Shown: positions 14,447-17,823 of the stretch, piece after piece
Numbering within the stretch: position 1 is the first letter of the stretch
Layout: each line of letters starts with the position of its first letter
NCBI GenBank assembly: GCA_036794395.1
Contig: DAIRGS010000145.1
Coordinates: 1 to 17,823 of the forward strand
From: DASXMX01 sp036794395
GTDB lineage: Bacteria; Planctomycetota; Phycisphaerae; Tepidisphaerales; Tepidisphaeraceae
Reading direction: 5' to 3'
Length of the DNA: 17,823 nucleotides
Notes under the pieces: generated by a model
Told to the model about the DNA's origin: nothing
The model's input: only the letters and a program-made list of their open reading frames with translations
Databases searched by the model: none
Translations under genes and position numbers: made by a program

Positions 14447-14507
14447 GCGCCGCGCGTGCGTCGGATAATCCCCACTATAACCCCTTATTCTCCGAATCAG
14501 ATTTCGC
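14447..14507. repeat. 61-bp direct repeat, copy 1 (parD-parE junction)
   Basis: Identical to 15353-15413 at 60 of 61 bases (T/G at 14491/15397). On the minus strand it encodes a ParD-like end, 'AKSDSENKGL' with stop, then a ParE-like start, '(V)GIIRRTRGA'. Unlike copy 2, it is not attached to the rest of parD or to recognisable parE sequence. Confidence 0.85.
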
Positions 14508-14648
14508 CGCCGAGGAGCGGATGCGGCACACCCGCAACGGGAACCCGATTCCCCCGCCGGAGCCGCTGCCGGTCCGGTACGTCAGGTGACACGCGATCAG
14601 CATCGCGGCAAGTGTTGGATCATCGCGAACAAAAGCGCCCGCTCTCAC
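14475..14648 (-). other. 57-codon open frame ending in the repeat
   Basis: A GTG at 14648 opens a frame that ends in 'AAKSDSENKGL' at the stop at 14475, the same tail as ParD. The upstream part ('MLIACHLTYRTGSGSGGG...') is not ParD-like. It is probably a chance fusion or the worn end of another gene; coding status is doubtful. Confidence 0.2.
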
Positions 14649-14660
14649 GGCCCCGGCGGA

Positions 14661-15215
14661 TTACTGGCCAAAGATTTGGGTGACCTTCCCGCTCTCCAGG
14701 GTCACGGCAACGCTATCGCAGATATAATCTCTTGACCCTCCAATCCATGCGTGGATACTCCTGCGGTAAAATGTCAAACGCTGAACGCCGTCTCCGAGTT
14801 CACTAGTTTCCACCTTGAAGGATTCCCTCCCACCAGCGTGGTTGCCTACATCTCCATTCCAATCTCCCGACTGTCGCTTCTTGAAGGCCTCAAACGCTTC
14901 CTCCCGGGTCATCCCCAAGACAATAGTCCCGTTATCTGCGGCTTGGTTGAGCTTGGTCCGCTCCAATTTCTGTGTATTGATCTCCGCCCGTAGTGCAGCC
15001 GCTTCTGCCGTCAGTTGCTTTATCCTCGCCTCGGCTTGGACCAACAGTGCTTTCATGTCGTCCAACTCGCCCTGCGTGATGGTGACGACCTTATCCCGGT
15101 GCGCTTGTTTCGCCGCCTGCTTTTCTTGCAGACGCTTCGTCGCTTCGTCGGTGGAGACTTGGGCGAAAGTGCAGGAGCAGGTAACGAGAAGGATGATCGA
15201 CGTGATGCGTATCAT
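14661..15215 (-). CDS. Exported coiled-coil protein with BamE-like C-terminal segment
   Basis: A 184-aa protein. ATG 15215 is preceded by GAGGAGA at about 7 nt, so the longer frame to 15275 is not needed. Residues 1-19 ('MIRITSIILLVTCSCTFAQ') form a signal peptide; the Cys pair near its end could allow lipid attachment, but 'FAQ' fits ordinary signal peptidase. Residues about 25-95 are charged heptad-like sequence (KRLQEKQAAKQAHRDK, then IKQLTAEAAALRAEIN), a likely coiled coil. The segment 'IVLGMTREEAFEAFKK' resembles the start of SmpA/OmlA/BamE-like small envelope domains. It probably sits in the periplasm or at a membrane. The gene lies between two copies of a 61-bp direct repeat. Function unknown. 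Confidence 0.8.
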   Translation of the reverse strand: MIRITSIILLVTCSCTFAQVSTDEATKRLQEKQAAKQAHRDKVVTITQGELDDMKALLVQAEARIKQLTAEAAALRAEINTQKLERTKLNQAADNGTIVLGMTREEAFEAFKKRQSGDWNGDVGNHAGGRESFKVETSELGDGVQRLTFYRRSIHAWIGGSRDYICDSVAVTLESGKVTQIFGQ

Positions 15216-15241
15216 TTTTTGTCTCCTCACCAGAAAGCACC

Positions 15242-15381
15242 CTACGGTCCCGGCGGTGTCCGGTGCCCCCGCCAATCTTTTTCGTCCGTTGGCGGTCGTG
15301 GACCGTCAGGACCGTTGTCCGATATGACCAAATGTTTTCGAAATCCCTGTCGGCGCCGCGCGTGCGTCGGATAATCCCCAC
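15242..15381 (-). pseudogene. Decayed parE toxin gene
   Basis: The frame begins at GTG 15381, overlapping the parD stop (TAGTG), and encodes '(V)GIIRRTRGADRDFENIWSY', the typical N-terminus of ParE/RelE-fold toxins (R-x-P/T-x-A-x-x-D-L/F-x-x-I-W-x-Y). After SY the frame is lost. A different frame would continue 'ISDNGPDGPRPPTDEKDW' and stop near 15242, far short of the roughly 95-100 residues of a whole toxin. The gene appears frameshifted and truncated, with its 3' part replaced by the unit carrying the 14661 gene. It is very probably inactive. Confidence 0.6.
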
Positions 15382-15413
15382 TATAACCCCTTATTCGCCG
15401 AATCAGATTTCGC
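15353..15413. repeat. 61-bp direct repeat, copy 2 (in parD-parE)
   Basis: This copy covers the last codons of the intact parD gene and the first codons of the parE remnant, so it is probably the original. Copy 1 lies 906 bp away in the same orientation. Confidence 0.85.
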
Positions 15414-15650
15414 GCGGCAACGCGCGATGATGGTCTCCGCTGTAAAATCGACGAACTCGCCGCGATCCGCTTCCGCAATCCCCTCGTCAACTTCTGCGCG
15501 TAATTCTTCGATCTCCTGAGAAGAGAGGTCTTCCCGGGCCTGGAGTGTCGCCAAAGCGGCGTTAATCATGTCGTCCGACGATTCGTAAAGTCCGGACTTG
15601 ATTTGATCATCCATGAAGCGCTGCAACTCGGGCTTGATTTGGACGTGCAT
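15381..15650 (-). CDS. parD: ParD-type antitoxin
   Basis: An 89-aa antitoxin. Residues 1-45 ('MHVQIKPELQRFMDDQIKSG...SSDDMINAALATLQ') match the ribbon-helix-helix DNA-binding domain of ParD, with the typical G-x-Y-x-S-x-x-D turn. The C-terminal part ('EELRAEVDEGIAEADRGEFVDF') is the toxin-binding tail. A weak GAGAGAGAA lies before ATG 15650. Full-length members normally repress the operon and neutralise ParE; here the partner toxin gene is broken, so this may be an orphan antitoxin. It might still block ParE toxins encoded elsewhere, which is inference. Confidence 0.9.
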   Translation of the reverse strand: MHVQIKPELQRFMDDQIKSGLYESSDDMINAALATLQAREDLSSQEIEELRAEVDEGIAEADRGEFVDFTAETIIARCRAKSDSANKGL

Positions 15651-15732
15651 GTAAATTCTCTCTCGGCATCAATTCTAACCCGGCTTTAGGCATTCACCAG
15701 CGAAATTGGCACACCGTTCACGCACTTGAATT

Positions 15733-16911
15733 TCATCGCAGCTTCGAATCACTATTGCTGATCCCGCGCAAGGCGAGGTTGAGGGCATCTACGTTGGTGG
15801 CGAGGCGCTTGGCTTCTGAGACGTCGATGATTTGTTTTTGGAATAGTTCGGTGAGGTGCTGGTCGAAGCTTTGGCTGCCGGACTCGCGGTTGCCGACGGC
15901 GCCTTTGAGTTTTTCGAATTCGCCTTCGATGATGTATTTGCGGACCAGGGGGGTGGCCATCATGATTTCGACGACCGGAACGCGGCCTTTGCCGTCGCGG
16001 CGTTTTGCGAGGCGCTGACAGATCACAGCGACCAAGTTCAGGCCGAGCTGGGTTTGCTGGAGGGATTTTTGATCGCTGTCGAACAGGGAGACCAATCGCT
16101 CGACGGACATGGGGGCGTTGGTGGCGTGGACGGTGGTGTAGACCAGGTGGCCGGTGTCGGCGGCGCGCAGGGCGGTGCTGAGCGAGAACGAATCGCGGAT
16201 TTCGCCGATCAGGATGGTGTCGGGGTCCTGGCGCATCATGGCGCGCAGGGCGTATTCGTAGCTTTCGGCATCCGTGCCGACTTCCACCTGGCTGACGAGG
16301 CTCTTGGCGTTGTCGTGCTGGTATTCGATGGGGTCTTCGACGGTGATGATTCGCTCGGCTCGGGTGTGATTCACGCGGCCGATGATGGAGGCCAGGGTAG
16401 TGGATTTCCCGGAGCCGGTGGTTCCGGAGACGACGATCAGCCCGCGATGCACCTCGGCGAGTTTTTCGATCTGGGGCGGCAGATTCAGCTCATCGAACTT
16501 GGGGATCTTGGTCACGATGCGGCGCATGACCACCGCATAGCGCTCGCGGCTGTGGAAGATGTTGGTGCGGAAGCGCGCGGTCTTATCGGGCATGGGATAC
16601 GCGAGATCGACGGCGCCGCGCTTCTCGAGGATTTCGCGTTTGTCGGCGTGCGTACACAGCTCGCCGACGATGTGCTCCATCTGGTCGTCGGTGAGCTCGG
16701 GGCAATCGAGGTATCGCGCCCGGCCATCCACGCGAATCATGGGGACGGAGCCGGCCTGAAGATGCACGTCAGAGCCGTTGATCTTGATGGCTGTTTTGAG
16801 GAAGTCCAGGAGGCTCAGACGGCGTTCTTCAATATGAATTTGCGGCTGAGCGGCATCACGATCGATATCCGCGTTCTCAACGACATCACCGACTTTGGTT
16901 GCCAGACCCAT
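15733..16911 (-). CDS. pilT: PilT/PilU-type pilus retraction ATPase
   Basis: A 392-aa hexameric ATPase of the type IV pilus/type II secretion family, acting at the cytoplasmic face to drive pilus retraction. From ATG 16911: Walker A 'GTTGSGKST' at 163-171, Asp box 'ITVEDPIEY' at 189-197, Walker B 'ILIGEIRD' at 233-240 and His box 'TVHATNA' around H262. The N-terminal part 'KINGSDVHLQAGSVPMIRV' is the PilT PAS-like domain. The late segment 'SGSQSFDQHLTELFQ' resembles PilU more than PilT, so either member is possible. ATG 16911 is preferred (AAGGA 9 nt upstream) over TTG 16935. No other pilus gene is nearby, so the machinery must be elsewhere. Confidence 0.93.
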   Translation of the reverse strand: MGLATKVGDVVENADIDRDAAQPQIHIEERRLSLLDFLKTAIKINGSDVHLQAGSVPMIRVDGRARYLDCPELTDDQMEHIVGELCTHADKREILEKRGAVDLAYPMPDKTARFRTNIFHSRERYAVVMRRIVTKIPKFDELNLPPQIEKLAEVHRGLIVVSGTTGSGKSTTLASIIGRVNHTRAERIITVEDPIEYQHDNAKSLVSQVEVGTDAESYEYALRAMMRQDPDTILIGEIRDSFSLSTALRAADTGHLVYTTVHATNAPMSVERLVSLFDSDQKSLQQTQLGLNLVAVICQRLAKRRDGKGRVPVVEIMMATPLVRKYIIEGEFEKLKGAVGNRESGSQSFDQHLTELFQKQIIDVSEAKRLATNVDALNLALRGISNSDSKLR

Positions 16912-17213
16912 GGTGCGAATTCCTTCGAGTGACAAAAACGAGCAACACGAACTAACTGGAGTTTAGGATGCCAACCAGCGGCGGTCACAAACTGCGGCTG
17001 CGCGGTTCACGGCTCGGCGCAAAATCCCTTACGCCAGAGACGGCTCATCGGGCAGAATGAGGCGGCCGGTCACCGTGAAAACAAGAGCTTTGGGATTATC
17101 TGCGCGGATGCGGAATTTGGCAATGAAAAAGTGGGCCGATGGGATTGGCGATTGGGGGGATAGACTTGGTATGCCAATCTTTTGACGTGCAATCAATCGC
17201 GATCCAAGCCTCT

Positions 17214-17237
17214 TGTCTTCATCTGCGGCTAAATCTC
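17214..17237. repeat. Fragment of the CGCAGAT/ATCTGCG module
   Basis: ATCTGCGGCTAAATCTC matches the right end of copy 2 (ATCTGCGGTTAAATCGC, from 5905) at 15 of 17 bases. Confidence 0.45.
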
Positions 17238-17331
17238 TTCCTCCGATATTCGAGTGCGAACAAAGCCGTCGACGCACACCGATTGCCGCGACGATCCTCC
17301 ACTCCATATAGTCTTGTTCACCTGCGTTCGT

Positions 17332-17337
17332 TACAAT
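17332..17337 (+). promoter_or_regulatory. -10 box TACAAT of hicBA
   Basis: TACAAT lies 17 bp before the hicB start codon, giving a leader of about 10-12 nt that still includes the GGAG site. No good -35 is seen. The same hexamer precedes the 6166 gene and mazEF. Confidence 0.4.
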
Positions 17338-17354
17338 TCTCACCGGAGCAACCC

Positions 17355-17564
17355 ATGTCGACCTACAACGCAATCATCCAACGAGACGGTGAATGGTGGA
17401 TTGGATGGGTCGAGGAAATCCCCGGTGTTAATTCACAAGGCGCGACCCGTGAGGAACTGCTCGAGAACCTTCGATCGGCCCTTGAGGAAGCGATTGAGAT
17501 GAACCGCGCCGATGCGCGGGCGGCAGCCAAAGGCGGATTCGAGGAAGCGAGCATTCTGGTTTGA
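17355..17564 (+). CDS. hicB: HicB-type antitoxin
   Basis: A 69-aa protein with the partial RNase H-like fold of HicB antitoxins: 'YNAIIQRDGEWWIGWVEEIPGVNSQGATREELLENLRSALEEAIE'. The W-x-x-x-x-x-x-P-G-V/C-x-x-x-G-x-T/S pattern is the family hallmark. It is short and lacks a C-terminal helix-turn-helix or ribbon-helix-helix domain, so self-repression may need the toxin or another factor. ATG 17355 has GGAG 8 nt upstream; the open frame further upstream is rejected. The stop overlaps the toxin start (TTGA). Confidence 0.9.
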   Translation: MSTYNAIIQRDGEWWIGWVEEIPGVNSQGATREELLENLRSALEEAIEMNRADARAAAKGGFEEASILV

Positions 17565-17746
17565 AGCGGCGAGCATTCATCGCGCATCTCACCGCCCATG
17601 GCTGTCGGCTCGTTCGCGAAGGCGCGAAACATTCGTGGTGGGGCAACCCAGCCAACGGTCAACGCTCCGCCGTCCCCAGACATTCCGAAATCAACGACAT
17701 CCTCACCCGAAAGATCTGCCGCGATCTTTCCATCCCCGAACCGTGA
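17561..17746 (+). CDS. hicA: HicA-type mRNA interferase toxin
   Basis: A 61-aa protein with the double-stranded-RNA-binding-like fold of HicA toxins, which cleave mRNA. The catalytic His is H24 in 'REGAKHSWW', and the later 'VPRHSEINDILTRKICRDLSI' is the typical P-x-H...L-x-x-I end. The start is TTG 17561, overlapping the hicB stop by 4 nt, so translation is coupled to the antitoxin. The antitoxin-first order is opposite to E. coli hicAB but is known in other bacteria. It appears intact. Confidence 0.9.
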   Translation: MKRRAFIAHLTAHGCRLVREGAKHSWWGNPANGQRSAVPRHSEINDILTRKICRDLSIPEP

Positions 17747-17799
17747 CTTTTCAGTGAAATCAAATGCAGTTTAACGTCGAGTAGAGAAGAGGCGCAGTC

Positions 17800-17823
17800 A
17801 TGTTTAGACCAATGACTTCCAGT
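17800..17823 (+). CDS. Possible start of a further gene, cut by window edge
   Basis: ATG 17800 follows an AGAAGAGG purine run at about 9 nt and opens 'MFRPMTSS' to the window end. It is too short to identify. Confidence 0.2.

Larger units (their letters stand above)
16912..17354. other. 443-bp spacer upstream of hicBA
   Basis: There is no convincing gene. A minus-strand frame (17029-17373) ends in a plausible-looking 'RADNPKALVFTVTGRLILPD' stretch, but it has no start signal and overlaps hicB, so it may be the end of a worn gene. It also holds a GATTGGCGATTGG simple repeat near 17145 and a fragment of the CGCAGAT module (17214-17237). Confidence 0.4.

Noticed and set aside
14447..15413. 61-bp repeats as integron attC sites
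   Set aside because: The length is suggestive, but I cannot find paired RYYYAAC/GTTRRRY boxes at the ends, and no integrase is visible. The repeat is explained by parD-parE coding sequence.
17139..17354. N-terminal extension of HicB
   Set aside because: HicB homology begins at 17355, where GGAG is correctly placed, and the extension crosses the promoter.
1..17823. tRNA, rRNA or classical transposase genes
   Set aside because: I looked on both strands and saw no cloverleaf with TTCGA arm, no rRNA core sequence and no DDE, HUH or serine/tyrosine recombinase motif.

Overview
The window most resembles a chromosome segment of a planctomycete, probably a Phycisphaerae-like lineage. It comes from a draft or metagenome assembly, because there is a 10-N gap at 4087-4096. 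Three things point there: the N-terminal QPLESRTLLSA motif of the first protein (the LE-x-R-x-LLS signature of planctomycetal exported proteins), the CxxCGY...CPECG zinc ribbon at the N-terminus of the second, and GC-rich DNA loaded with palindromic intergenic repeats. The assignment is inference; there is no rRNA or other phylogenetic marker here.

Layout. 1-4.1 kb: an exported Ala/Thr-rich protein with its own promoter and terminator, a zinc-ribbon membrane protein, then a non-coding stretch rich in GCTACAC motifs that ends at the assembly gap. 4.1-6.1 kb: a DHDPS/NAL-type aldolase, then about 1 kb of DNA without a convincing gene, made largely of nested palindromic repeats. 6.1-8.6 kb: gamma-carbonic-anhydrase-like protein, a single-domain response regulator (convergent, both ends inside one 43-bp inverted repeat), a cold-shock protein and a membrane histidine kinase. 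8.6-12.4 kb: a repeat cluster, a GH57 glycosidase, a MazEF-type toxin-antitoxin pair and an ALDH2-like aldehyde dehydrogenase. 12.5-15.7 kb: accessory island with a 109-aa unknown protein divergent from an HNH-type protein, a 75-codon gene broken by a 16-bp duplication, an exported coiled-coil protein between two copies of a 61-bp direct repeat, and a parD gene next to a decayed parE. 15.7-17.8 kb: a PilT/PilU-type ATPase and a hicBA toxin-antitoxin operon.

How the genes relate. Most are single-gene units; the clear operons are the three toxin-antitoxin loci. The kinase and the response regulator may be partners but are not in one operon. The exported and envelope proteins, the pilus ATPase and the carbohydrate enzyme are ordinary housekeeping or surface functions. 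The distinctive part is the right third: three type II toxin-antitoxin loci (one decayed), an HNH protein and duplicated junction sequence within about 7.6 kb. No complete new system can be proved from the sequence alone. The best candidates for follow-up are the 61-bp repeat unit carrying the coiled-coil gene and the HNH/109-aa divergent pair.
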